In this document: positions 1-6,954 of the stretch, piece by piece | How positions within the stretch are numbered: position 1 is the first letter of the stretch | Layout of the letters: every line of letters starts with the position of its first letter | Notes under the pieces: generated by a model | The model's database searches: none | What the model saw: the letters and a program-made list of their open reading frames with translations, nothing else | What the model was told of the DNA's origin: nothing | Position numbers and translations under genes: made by a program | Source of the DNA: Thermodesulfobacteriota bacterium | Lineage (GTDB): Bacteria; Desulfobacterota; QYQD01 | Length of the DNA: 26,595 bases | Assembly: GCA_030017815.1 (NCBI GenBank) | Contig: JASEGX010000004.1 | Location: forward strand, 1-26,595 | Direction of reading: 5' to 3'

Positions 1-1
1 C

Positions 2-2536
2 AAGAGGACTCGATTCCTGGAGCACATCTTACAAGAAGAGCTTTTGGGAAAGAACGAGGAGATAACCAGATTCTACAAGGCTTTTCAGGAAGAACTTATA
101 GAGACCCTGACCAAAGAGCGGTTTGCTGATCTTTATGCCCAGACCATCACCTATGGATTGTTTACAGCCCGGATGAAGGTCCAAAATGGGTTCAAAAGGG
201 AGGCCGCCTGGAAATATATACCGGAAAGCCTGCCGCTACTCAAAGAGATATTCTATTCCATGACCGGGCCTCATTTCCCGGAATCTCTGACCTGGATTGT
301 AGATGATATAAGCCAGGTACTGGAGAAAGCAGATATTCCTTCAATCCTTAAAGAATTCAAGACCACTCGCTGGGATGAAGACCCGGTTATCCACTTTTAC
401 GAAACCTTCCTGGCCACGTATAATCCCAAAGAAAGAGCGCGGATGGGAGTTTACTATACCCCGCTGCCGGTAGTCTCCTATATCGTGAGGTCCATCCACC
501 AACTTCTTAAAGATAAATTTGCTAAGGCAGAAGGGCTGGCCACCAGAGATGTAACGCTTCTTGATCCGGCGGCCGGGACCCTTACCTTTGTCGTCCAGGC
601 CATCAAACAGGTTGAAAAGGAGCTTCAAGAGAGAAAAAAGCAGGGGCTCACTACATCTTACATCGAAGAACACATCTTGCCTCATTTCCACGCCTTTGAG
701 ATCTTAGTTGCCCCTTATACCGTAGGGCATTTCAAGGTCTCCATGATCCTGGAGGAAATGGGTTATCGGTTCAAGGAGGGTGAACGGTTTCAGTTTTACC
801 TGACTAATACCCTGGAGATGAAGTCGCCAAAGCAAATCAGCTTTCTCATTGACCTTACCAGAGAGAGTCAGGAGGCAAAGCGGATAAAAGAAGAAGTCCC
901 CATCCTGGTCGTCCTGGGTAATCCTCCCTATTCAGTCAGTTCAGAGAATAAGTCAGAATTCATCGAAAAACTAATGGACGACTATAAAGAGGACGTTCGG
1001 GACGAACGAAATATCCAGCCCCTTTCGGATGATTATATAAAGTTTATCCGTTTTGCCCACTGGAAGATAGACCAGGCGGGCAAAGGAATACTGGGTTTTA
1101 TCACCAACAACTCTTATCTTTCCGGGGTAATCCACCGGGGGATGAGGAGAAGGCTGCTGGAGACCTTTGATGAAATCTACATCCTGAACCTTCATGGTTC
1201 CTCACGGATCGGTGAAAAGACGCCGGAAGGCGGTAAAGACGAAAACGTCTTTGACATCCAGCAAGGAGTTACTATTGCCCTTTACATGAAATTAGAGAAG
1301 ACGCCGAAAGAGAAGCGAATTTATTATTTCGATGTCTGGGGATTGAGAGAGGAAAAGTATAAGTATCTATTTAAGAATGATATTTGCTTAACTAAATGGC
1401 AAAGGCTTGAACCAGTTACGCCATACCATTTCTTAGTCCCCAAGGATTTTGCCTTGCAATCCGAGTATGAAAAATTTTGGAAGGTGACAGAGATCTTCAA
1501 AGAGTGGTCAACTGGGGTAAAAACCCATCGAGATCATTTTGTTATTGATTTCGATAAACAAATTCTAAAAAGACGCATAGCAATGTTTAGAAATCTGTCA
1601 ATGCAGGATGAACTTATTAAGCAGGCTTTCAAACTGAAAGATACGAAAGATTGGCTACTTTCTAATGCACGAAAGGAGCTGGCAGAAGACGAAGATTGGG
1701 GTAAAAATTTTACAAAAATACTCTATCGCCCATTTGACTATAGAGAGATTTATTATAGGCAAGTGATGATTGATCGCCCTCGTCATGAAATAATGCGTCA
1801 TATGGCACAGGAGAATTTGGGACTCATTATGCCCAAACAATTTAAAGAAGAGACTGGTGCATTCGTTAGCCAAGAAATTGCAGGACACAAAACGGTCAGT
1901 GCTTACGATATAAATTATCTCTTTCCCCTTTACCTCTACCCTGACGAATCCGAAGGCCAGTTGTTTGATGATAAAGCTCATAAACTGGGGGGCATTCCTA
2001 ATTTCACTCCTGAGTTTTTACAGGCTATAAAGAAATCTCTCGGCTCTGAGCTATCTCCAGAAGAGATTTTTTACTACATCTATGCCGTTCTCTACTCAGC
2101 TACATACCGAAAGCGCTACGAGGAATTTCTCGAGATCGATTTCCCCAGAATTCCCCTGCCTTCAGATAGGGATGTGTTCAATGAGTTAAGTCGTCTTGGC
2201 AAAGAACTCGTTGACCTCCATCTGCTCAGACATCCGGCCCTTGATGAAACTGAGGTTGGTTTTCCTAAAAGTGGCTCCAGTACAGTAGAGAAAGTATCCT
2301 ATGACGCAGAGAATCAAAGAGTTTTTATAAACAAGGAACAGTACTTCGAAGGCATTGCAAAAGATGTATGGGAATATCGAATCGGCGCTTACCAGGTGAT
2401 GGAGAAGTATCTTAAAGACCGAAAAGGCCGGAGCCTTTCCCTCGATGAGACCAACCACTACATGAAAGTGGCCAAGGCCATTCAGTTAACCATTGAGCTA
2501 CAGGAAAAAATTGATGGTGTTTATGAGAAAATCTGA
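2..2536 (+). CDS. Type ISP restriction/modification enzyme, C-terminal part (N6-adenine methylase plus specificity region); 5' end outside window
   Basis: The frame is open from base 2, with no stop before the first possible start (TTG at 44), so the gene almost certainly begins upstream of the window. The visible 830+ residues hold the N6-adenine methyltransferase part: a GVYYTP motif near base 450, SAM-binding motif I (DPAAGT) at about 563-580 and catalytic motif IV (NPPYS) at about 920-934. About 500 residues follow that match the target-recognition half of type ISP/IIG enzymes. In the ISP family a nuclease and a helicase lie N-terminal to the methylase in one chain; here that part would be off the window. 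Expected role: one polypeptide that methylates its own site and cuts unmodified invading DNA. No frameshift is visible. A stand-alone methylase is possible. Confidence 0.85.
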   Translation, partial: KRTRFLEHILQEELLGKNEEITRFYKAFQEELIETLTKERFADLYAQTITYGLFTARMKVQNGFKREAAWKYIPESLPLLKEIFYSMTGPHFPESLTWIVDDISQVLEKADIPSILKEFKTTRWDEDPVIHFYETFLATYNPKERARMGVYYTPLPVVSYIVRSIHQLLKDKFAKAEGLATRDVTLLDPAAGTLTFVVQAIKQVEKELQERKKQGLTTSYIEEHILPHFHAFEILVAPYTVGHFKVSMILEEMGYRFKEGERFQFYLTNTLEMKSPKQISFLIDLTRESQEAKRIKEEVPILVVLGNPPYSVSSENKSEFIEKLMDDYKEDVRDERNIQPLSDDYIKFIRFAHWKIDQAGKGILGFITNNSYLSGVIHRGMRRRLLETFDEIYILNLHGSSRIGEKTPEGGKDENVFDIQQGVTIALYMKLEKTPKEKRIYYFDVWGLREEKYKYLFKNDICLTKWQRLEPVTPYHFLVPKDFALQSEYEKFWKVTEIFKEWSTGVKTHRDHFVIDFDKQILKRRIAMFRNLSMQDELIKQAFKLKDTKDWLLSNARKELAEDEDWGKNFTKILYRPFDYREIYYRQVMIDRPRHEIMRHMAQENLGLIMPKQFKEETGAFVSQEIAGHKTVSAYDINYLFPLYLYPDESEGQLFDDKAHKLGGIPNFTPEFLQAIKKSLGSELSPEEIFYYIYAVLYSATYRKRYEEFLEIDFPRIPLPSDRDVFNELSRLGKELVDLHLLRHPALDETEVGFPKSGSSTVEKVSYDAENQRVFINKEQYFEGIAKDVWEYRIGAYQVMEKYLKDRKGRSLSLDETNHYMKVAKAIQLTIELQEKIDGVYEKI

Positions 2537-2571
2537 GTTCCTATGTTGGCACAGGGAAAGGCATATTTGTA

Positions 2572-2742
2572 ATGAACACCAACTTGAGAGGAGAATCTGA
2601 GGAGGGCGTTATTGAATTCCGTGAGTTGTTTTCAGTTATCACAGAGTTATTCAACATAGTCAACAACGCCCTCTTCTCCCTCTTGTGCGATATGCTAATG
2701 CCGAAGCTGCTGGTGGGTGCCGTTAGAATTGTTTGGCTATGA
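2572..2742 (+). CDS. Possible 56-aa protein translationally coupled to the HEPN-like gene
   Basis: This short ORF starts at ATG 2572, 35 bases after the methylase stop, and ends in a TGA that overlaps the next gene's ATG in an ATGA (2739-2742). A purine-rich stretch (AGGGAAAGG, about 2553-2561) lies upstream at a slightly long spacing. The product has a charged N-terminus (MNTNLRGESEEG) and a hydrophobic C-terminal half (NALFSLLCDMLMPKLLVGAV). I recognise no family. The overlap and same-strand position suggest it belongs with its neighbours. A 9-base inverted repeat (2602-2610 and 2665-2673) lies inside it, so the stretch could instead be a noncoding structured spacer. Confidence 0.4.
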   Translation: MNTNLRGESEEGVIEFRELFSVITELFNIVNNALFSLLCDMLMPKLLVGAVRIVWL

Positions 2743-4379
2743 CTAAAAAGATTCAAATAGAGCTACAAATACCTTCAGAATCACAATCGCGTGACGGTGC
2801 CCCGTACTTGGAACATGGAGATTTCATCAAATACTGTAACGCTAACGGTGTTTATGCGAACGAAGAAGCGCTGAAGGCTTATGAGAAAAAGGGATTGCTG
2901 TATCCGTGCATCCGCGTGCTTTATCCCGGTGAATTGTTGAGACGACGGTTTCGCGCAAGTTTGCCTTACTCTGATGGTCGTTATGAAATCCGAGATGAGT
3001 GGGAGCCACTTATTACACTAGAGAATGCAATATACTACAGTACTATCTGGCGTCCTAAGGAGTTTAAAAGGGTCCTTGATTTGGGTCACCCTCTTGATCA
3101 TGCATTAATAGGAGAACATCCTTTTGTTACAGATCCGTCTAAGCAAAAGTTTAAGGCCTGGAGTAGGTATAAAATTATTGAGGGAGAATACGCTGGTATT
3201 AAGAGCATAAAAAGCCGGGCAGTTCAATACTATGCAGCATGGAAAATATTTCTTTTAGATGAATTGAATAAATTAAATACAGATGAGCACAATCGGGCGA
3301 CCGGTTCAAAGCGTGGATTGGGATGGTCTAATAATCGTTTAAGACCCAGCTCAATAAATGAATTTTATCATTTTTTTAGAACAACAGCCGCCTTCTCATA
3401 TAGGCGATATCTTCTAAGAATAAATTATTTTGAGAACACTCCGCACTCAGAGGCTAACTGGAGCGAAGTTGTTAATAAAAGTGAGAATATTGCAAAGTTA
3501 TTATTCGGGAATGCCACCTACGTGAACTGGATTCGTTATTTTAGAAAGCTTATTGATCTCTATGAAACATTCAAAGGTAACAATGAATTCCGGTTAAGTG
3601 AAGAAACTAAGTCATACATAAGGAGAACGGTCGTCTTCCTAATGCATGCAACGGCTAATGATTTCCGTAAAATTTGTAAAGACGTTAATGGACCTTATAA
3701 AAAATATCTAGGTATAGGCATGGAAGACGGAGTTGTAGTGCATGCTGGATGTTTAGAAGAAATGTTCCCTGATAAAAAATGGGACCTTGAGCAAAATGTA
3801 AAAGATATGTTAGCTGATGAGCTTAAAAAGCTCAATTCCATTCTTATTGAAAATGAGAGAGTGCCGAATGCCCTTTGCGACCAACTTTTCGAAGAGTTAG
3901 CAGAAAAACCTGATGGAACCGCTCTTGCTGCAATAAGAAAAATTGGCAAGGGTTACGGTGATCTTGGATTATGGCACGACCATGAGATATGGAGTGGCAT
4001 AGGAGACTTATCTATAGCGGTAGAGGTTCATGGGAAAGAGTGGATTGGGGGGAAAACCCTTGAAGGAGTTTTATTAAATCTCTTCGCACGTGAGGCCCCT
4101 GATTATAAGTCGCTAAAAAAGCTGACGGGTATTAAACATATAACTGATGCAAATACTTCGGCGGAGTTTCTTGAAAAGCTTACTTTGCTTGAATCAGCTT
4201 CTCAGATACCAGTTGACAGGAGATGTGGACGGCATCTTTTAGTAGCGCATCTAACGAGGAACTATGCAAACCACCAAAAGGGCTTGACAGAAAAAACACT
4301 AAAAGAAAATCTTTATAAAATATATTTTGCTTTGATTAGTACGCTTTTTGTTATCTATGCCGGATATAAGAAACAATAA
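2739..4379 (+). CDS. Uncharacterised 546-aa protein with C-terminal HEPN-like motif (Rx4H)
   Basis: No whole-length family is recognised. Near the C-terminus, residues 507-512 read RNYANH, with hydrophobic helix-like sequence before (HLLVAHLT) and after (YKIYFALISTLFVIYA). This is the layout of HEPN RNase domains, whose catalytic motif is Rx4-6H, often with N right after R. HEPN proteins are frequent in abortive infection, toxin-antitoxin and CRISPR systems. The N-terminal segment around residues 29-60 (ALKAYEKKGLLYP) faintly resembles a winged-helix region, a weak impression only. ATG 2739 is preferred to TTG 2733 because it overlaps the preceding short ORF as ATGA. The gene looks AT-richer than the flagellar and ABC genes and directly follows a restriction/modification gene, so a phage-defence role and horizontal origin are inferred. 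Confidence 0.75.
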   Translation: MTKKIQIELQIPSESQSRDGAPYLEHGDFIKYCNANGVYANEEALKAYEKKGLLYPCIRVLYPGELLRRRFRASLPYSDGRYEIRDEWEPLITLENAIYYSTIWRPKEFKRVLDLGHPLDHALIGEHPFVTDPSKQKFKAWSRYKIIEGEYAGIKSIKSRAVQYYAAWKIFLLDELNKLNTDEHNRATGSKRGLGWSNNRLRPSSINEFYHFFRTTAAFSYRRYLLRINYFENTPHSEANWSEVVNKSENIAKLLFGNATYVNWIRYFRKLIDLYETFKGNNEFRLSEETKSYIRRTVVFLMHATANDFRKICKDVNGPYKKYLGIGMEDGVVVHAGCLEEMFPDKKWDLEQNVKDMLADELKKLNSILIENERVPNALCDQLFEELAEKPDGTALAAIRKIGKGYGDLGLWHDHEIWSGIGDLSIAVEVHGKEWIGGKTLEGVLLNLFAREAPDYKSLKKLTGIKHITDANTSAEFLEKLTLLESASQIPVDRRCGRHLLVAHLTRNYANHQKGLTEKTLKENLYKIYFALISTLFVIYAGYKKQ

Positions 4380-4442
4380 ATCAAAAAAGGCAATGTCGGC
4401 GTTGGCCGTCGAAGCCTTCAAGGTAAAGATACAAAGATGAAT

Positions 4443-4556
4443 TCAAATTGTAAGTGCACCACTTGATGTCCGCCAGAACACTTCATGTGGAGACCGGTAG
4501 TTGAGGCACTTTGAAGTAGAATTCACCAATCCGTTGTCATTTTGTAACCAGGCCAT
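4443..4556 (-). pseudogene. IS30-family transposase, C-terminal remnant
   Basis: Read on the minus strand, the frame ending at the stop 4445-4443 gives a tail containing SKCLNYRSPHEVFWRTSSGA. This resembles the last 25-30 residues of IS30-family transposases, whose ends carry a motif like RPRKxLNYxTPxEVF. A stop codon lies shortly upstream in frame (TAA, 4571-4573 region) and no DDE catalytic core is present, so this is only a fragment. It shows that an IS30-like element once sat here. Confidence 0.6.
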
Positions 4557-4571
4557 TTTAGCGCGGTCGGG

Positions 4572-4724
4572 TTAATCGCCGTGGTGTCCATAATTTTGCA
4601 ATAGTTCATCAATTTGGTTTATTATCTCCTTGATTTGAAATGGTTTTTTGATGAGCAAGTCTATATCACATTCCTTCATTTTCTGATCGTCAGTTTCAAG
4701 TCCCCAGCCAGTAATAAGGGGAAA
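4572..4724 (-). pseudogene. Response-regulator receiver domain, C-terminal remnant
   Basis: About 50 codons on the minus strand read FPLITGWGLETDD and then IDLLIKKPFQIKEIINQID before a stop at 4574-4572. This matches the end of a CheY-like receiver domain: the beta-4 strand with T/S-G, then the conserved lysine-proline (KPF) and helix alpha-5. The phosphorylatable Asp region is missing. The upstream edge coincides with the left end of the RAYT element, which suggests the original gene was cut by that insertion or an associated deletion. Confidence 0.6.
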
Positions 4725-4735
4725 TAAGAGAATAA

Positions 4736-4761
4736 GGGGACGTTGTTGAAAACTATCACTT
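4736..4761 (+). repeat. Left inverted repeat of the RAYT element
   Basis: The 18-base core GGGGACGTTGTTGAAAAC (4736-4753) plus eight more bases is repeated in inverted orientation at 5773-5798, with mismatches only at the two bases after the core. It lies 34 bases before the transposase start. Confidence 0.85.
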
Positions 4762-4794
4762 TACAAGGGCATAGCTTTATGCTAAGAAAACTCC

Positions 4795-5778
4795 ATGCCT
4801 CGTCAAGCCAGATTAGATACCCCAGGAACCCTTCACCATGTAATGATCCGTGGAATCGAAGGCCAGAATATCTTTCGGAATAATACAGACAGAAAAGATT
4901 TTCTTTCTCGCATCGCGCAATTGGTTGAAGAGACCGGCACCAGAATCCTGGCCTGGGTTCTGATGAACAACCATGTCCATCTGCTCCTTTTCAGCGGCCA
5001 TCAGGGTATCTCCAAGTTTATGCGGCGTCTCTTAACCGGCTATGCCATCTCCTATAACCGAAGACACCAGAGAACCGGTCACCTTTTTCAAAACCGATAC
5101 AAGTCCATCCTCTGCGAAGAGGAACCATATCTATTAGCACTGGTCTGTTATATCCATTTAAACCCCTTGAGGGCCTCCATAGTAAAAAGCATAGAAGGAT
5201 TAGACCGTTATCCCTGGAGTGGTCATAGCGTCTTAGTGGGGAAAATAAAGAATAACTGGCAGGAAAGAGATTATGTGCTCAGGCAATTTAGTGAATACAA
5301 AGGAAAGGCGGTTCGGACCTATCGCAAGTTTATGGAGGAAGGAAAAGATCAAGGGAAGCGGTCGGAGTTGATAGGAGGAGGCCTGATCCGAAGTCTGGGC
5401 GGCTGGTCACAGGTATTGTCTCTCAGGGGTAAAAAGGATTCCATAACGCATGACGCCCGCATCTTGGGTGGAGAAGACTTTGTAACAGAGATATTGAAAG
5501 AAGCAGACCGGAATTTAAAAAGGCAACTACGGCCAAGGGAAAAAACAGCTCTGATAGACCAATTCATAAAGAAAATATGTAAGGAAGAAGGGATAAACGA
5601 ACGGGAACTGAGCATGGGAGGACGGAGGAGAAAGGTTTCCAGGGCCAGGGCCAGGATTGCGAATCAATTAAGTTCTGAGTTAGGAATCCCTGCGGCCGAG
5701 ATAGCCAGGCATCTGGGGGTATGCACCTCTGCCATTGTCAAGGCTATACAAAATTCGGAATCTATGAAAAATAAGTGA
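4795..5778 (+). CDS. REP-associated tyrosine transposase (RAYT, IS200-like Y1 family) with C-terminal helix-turn-helix
   Basis: This 327-aa protein has the start MPRQARLDTPGTLHHVMIRG typical of the RAYT/IS200-like family. The metal-binding HUH motif is in NNHVHLL (His60, His62), and candidate nucleophile tyrosines Tyr83 and Tyr87 lie in the following helix (LLTGYAISYNRRH). The segment GHLFQNRYKS and the HLNPLRA motif are also family hallmarks. The C-terminal ~80 residues (GINERELSMGGRRRKVSRAR to HLGVCTSAIVKAI) form a DnaA-C/HTH-like DNA-binding region found in longer RAYTs. The family cuts single-stranded palindromic REP sequences. The stop codon TGA (5776-5778) lies inside the right inverted repeat. 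The gene looks intact. Confidence 0.9.
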   Translation: MPRQARLDTPGTLHHVMIRGIEGQNIFRNNTDRKDFLSRIAQLVEETGTRILAWVLMNNHVHLLLFSGHQGISKFMRRLLTGYAISYNRRHQRTGHLFQNRYKSILCEEEPYLLALVCYIHLNPLRASIVKSIEGLDRYPWSGHSVLVGKIKNNWQERDYVLRQFSEYKGKAVRTYRKFMEEGKDQGKRSELIGGGLIRSLGGWSQVLSLRGKKDSITHDARILGGEDFVTEILKEADRNLKRQLRPREKTALIDQFIKKICKEEGINERELSMGGRRRKVSRARARIANQLSSELGIPAAEIARHLGVCTSAIVKAIQNSESMKNK

Positions 5779-5798
5779 CTGTTTTCAACAACGTCCCC
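5773..5798 (-). repeat. Right inverted repeat of the RAYT element
   Basis: The core GTTTTCAACAACGTCCCC (5781-5798) is the reverse complement of 4736-4753. The repeat includes the transposase stop codon. A second partial copy, ACGTCCCCTAATAC, occurs 35 bases further on at 5826-5839. Confidence 0.85.
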
Positions 5799-5843
5799 TA
5801 ATACTCCCATACCAACCTAATACCTACGTCCCCTAATACCTAT

Positions 5844-6044
5844 TTCAAGAAGCTTGCTGGTACGGAGGAAATATGGGAATGCAGGGTGCAATCCGGTTCA
5901 AATGCGTATCGCATATTCTGTTTCCTTGTAGATAATTCCATCGTGGTACTCACGCATGGATTCGCAAAGAAGAGCCAGAAAACGCCGAAGCAGGAAATAG
6001 AAAGAGCAGAAGCCTGTCGAAGAGATTATTTGAGAAGGAAATAG
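5844..6044 (+). pseudogene. HigB/RelE-like (Gp49-type) toxin, N-terminally truncated
   Basis: The frame reads FKKLAGTEEIWECRVQSGSN, then YRIFCFLVDNSIVVLTHGFA, then a lysine-rich tail (KKSQKTPKQEIERA). This is the C-terminal half of a HigB-type mRNA-interferase toxin: the LxG-T..WE.R core strand, then Y-R-..F, then HGF.KK..KTP. About 45 N-terminal residues expected for the family are absent. The break coincides with the last partial repeat of the RAYT element, and no start codon precedes it in frame. The stop at 6044 is 3 bases before the antitoxin ATG, the usual toxin-first layout. It is probably inactive. Confidence 0.8.
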
Positions 6045-6047
6045 ACC

Positions 6048-6323
6048 ATGAGCGACCTGGAAAAATATATCAGCGACAGAAAAAAGAGAGATAACAAATT
6101 CGCCGAAGGCTATGAGGAAGGATACGGGCAGTTCAAGGTCGGCGCGCTCCTCCGTCAGGCGCGCGAATCCGCAGGACTGACCCAGGAAGAACTCGCCAGA
6201 AGACTTAAGACCAAAAAGACGGCGATTTCACGAATCGAAAACCACGCGGAAGACATCAAGCCGTCGACATTGGAGCGCGTTGCCGCGGCACTGGGTAAAC
6301 GGCTGCACGTCAGCATTGCTTGA
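6048..6323 (+). CDS. XRE-family antitoxin (HigA-like) of the truncated toxin
   Basis: This 91-aa protein has a helix-turn-helix of the Cro/CI (XRE) type over residues ~31-85 (LLRQARESAGLTQEELARRL, then TKKTAISRIENHAEDI). It ends in a short strand (LHVSIA), as in antitoxins paired with Gp49/HigB toxins. In such pairs it neutralises the toxin and represses the promoter. Here the partner lacks its N-terminus, so this looks like an orphaned antitoxin. The upstream promoter was probably lost with the toxin start, so expression may depend on RAYT transcription. Confidence 0.88.
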   Translation: MSDLEKYISDRKKRDNKFAEGYEEGYGQFKVGALLRQARESAGLTQEELARRLKTKKTAISRIENHAEDIKPSTLERVAAALGKRLHVSIA

Positions 6324-6413
6324 TAGTGGGGTAAACCCATGAGGGACGTCCCGTCTCCTAACTGTCTCCTAAATACCGCATATACGTGACGGCATAAACA
6401 ATTGCGTATAAAT

Positions 6414-6560
6414 CGTCATTCCCGCGAAAGCGGGAATCCAGACACCGTCCCTGCGAAAGCAGGGAACTATACAGAAGGAATTGGATTCCCGTTTTCACGG
6501 GAAACCCTGGATTCCGGAGCCTGCCCCGTACTTGATACGGGGTCAAGCCCGGAATGACAG
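6414..6560. repeat. MITE-like intergenic repeat with four consecutive hairpins
   Basis: The ends form a short terminal inverted repeat: GTCATTCC at 6415-6422 and GGAATGAC at 6551-6558. Inside are four stem-loops: ATTCCCGC/GCGGGAAT (6418-6437, GAAA loop), TCCCTGC/GCAGGGA (6448-6465, GAAA loop), TTCCCGT/ACGGGAA (6486-6503) and CCCCGTA/TACGGGG (6524-6542). Elements with GTCATTCCCGCGAAAGCGGG are widespread intergenic repeats in bacteria. An 82-codon open frame across it is a by-product of the repeat, not a gene. Confidence 0.75.
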
Positions 6561-6719
6561 GAAACATCAATATTAGCAAAGAATTATGTCGCTCTGTATA
6601 GTTCATAAATTTTTTCGTATAGGCTTCCGGGCAGCCAAGAGGGTCGCTTCTTAGCCGCCCTTCTGCCCTCTGGGACCGGGAGACCCAGGGAGGAGAGGAG
6701 GGACATCCCGCCGTCCACT
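6561..6719. other. Noncoding stretch, nothing recognised
   Basis: Between the MITE-like repeat and the HigA fragment I see no convincing gene, promoter or repeat. A weak AGAGGG/CCCTCT inverted pair lies near 6638-6679. Confidence 0.4.
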
Positions 6720-6881
6720 TCAGCGAGTGGTTAGCTGATCAGAGTGTCCTTGATATTCTCGTACTTCTTGCTCCAGGCGATCCCCAAGTTCATCGGCCGC
6801 TAAATCGAGATCATATTGCGACTGCAATCCCAGCCAAAATTCGGCTGAGGTTCCAAAAAAACGGGCCAGACGAAGGGCGCC
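6720..6881 (-). pseudogene. HigA-family antitoxin, C-terminal fragment
   Basis: On the minus strand the frame reads GALRLARFFGTSAEFWLGLQ, then SQYDLDLAADELGDRL, to a stop at 6722-6720. This is the end of the HigA antitoxin HTH domain (family pattern ALRLARxFGTSxEFWLxLQxxYDL). An in-frame TAG (6887-6885) lies just before it and the N-terminal HTH half is missing. It is unrelated in sequence to the XRE antitoxin at 6048, so a second addiction module once existed here. Confidence 0.75.
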
Positions 6882-6954
6882 CCGCTAATTTTTGATTTTC
6901 TCTTTTCCGATTGATACCCTTGCCAAATCATAATAACTTGCTTAGGATGAAGCC

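Larger units (their letters stand above)
4736..5798 (+). mobile_element. RAYT (REP-associated tyrosine transposase) element with inverted-repeat ends
   Basis: An intact HUH/Y1 transposase gene is enclosed by a 26-base inverted repeat, 4736-4761 and 5773-5798, with two mismatches. Extra partial copies of the outer motif follow on the right (ACGTCCCCTAATAC at 5791-5804 and 5826-5839). On the left flank, an AATAAGGGG motif recurs at 4714-4721 and 4733-4739. The right end lies directly against a toxin gene lacking its N-terminus, and the left end against a receiver-domain fragment. Confidence 0.75.

Noticed and set aside
2602..2673. Inverted repeat GAGGGCGTT/AACGCCCTC with a 54-base spacer as a possible terminator or mobile end
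   Set aside because: Only 9 bases match, no T run follows, and it falls within a plausible coding frame.
2541..2756. Minus-strand 71-codon frame between the methylase and the HEPN-like gene
   Set aside because: It lies antisense to the more convincing plus-strand short ORF, has no ribosome site and low-complexity Ser/Thr content.
6414..6560. CRISPR-like array
   Set aside because: The stems differ in sequence and there are no regular spacers; it is a palindromic intergenic repeat.
6358..6606. Minus-strand 82-codon frame with LDSRFRGNDD
   Set aside because: This peptide is the usual false translation of the GTCATTCCCGCGAAAGC intergenic repeat.
6911..6948. Possible -35/-10 promoter (TTGCCA, 17 bases, TAGGAT) before the LolA-like gene
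   Set aside because: The -10 box would overlap the ribosome site and give a leaderless transcript; the match is too weak.
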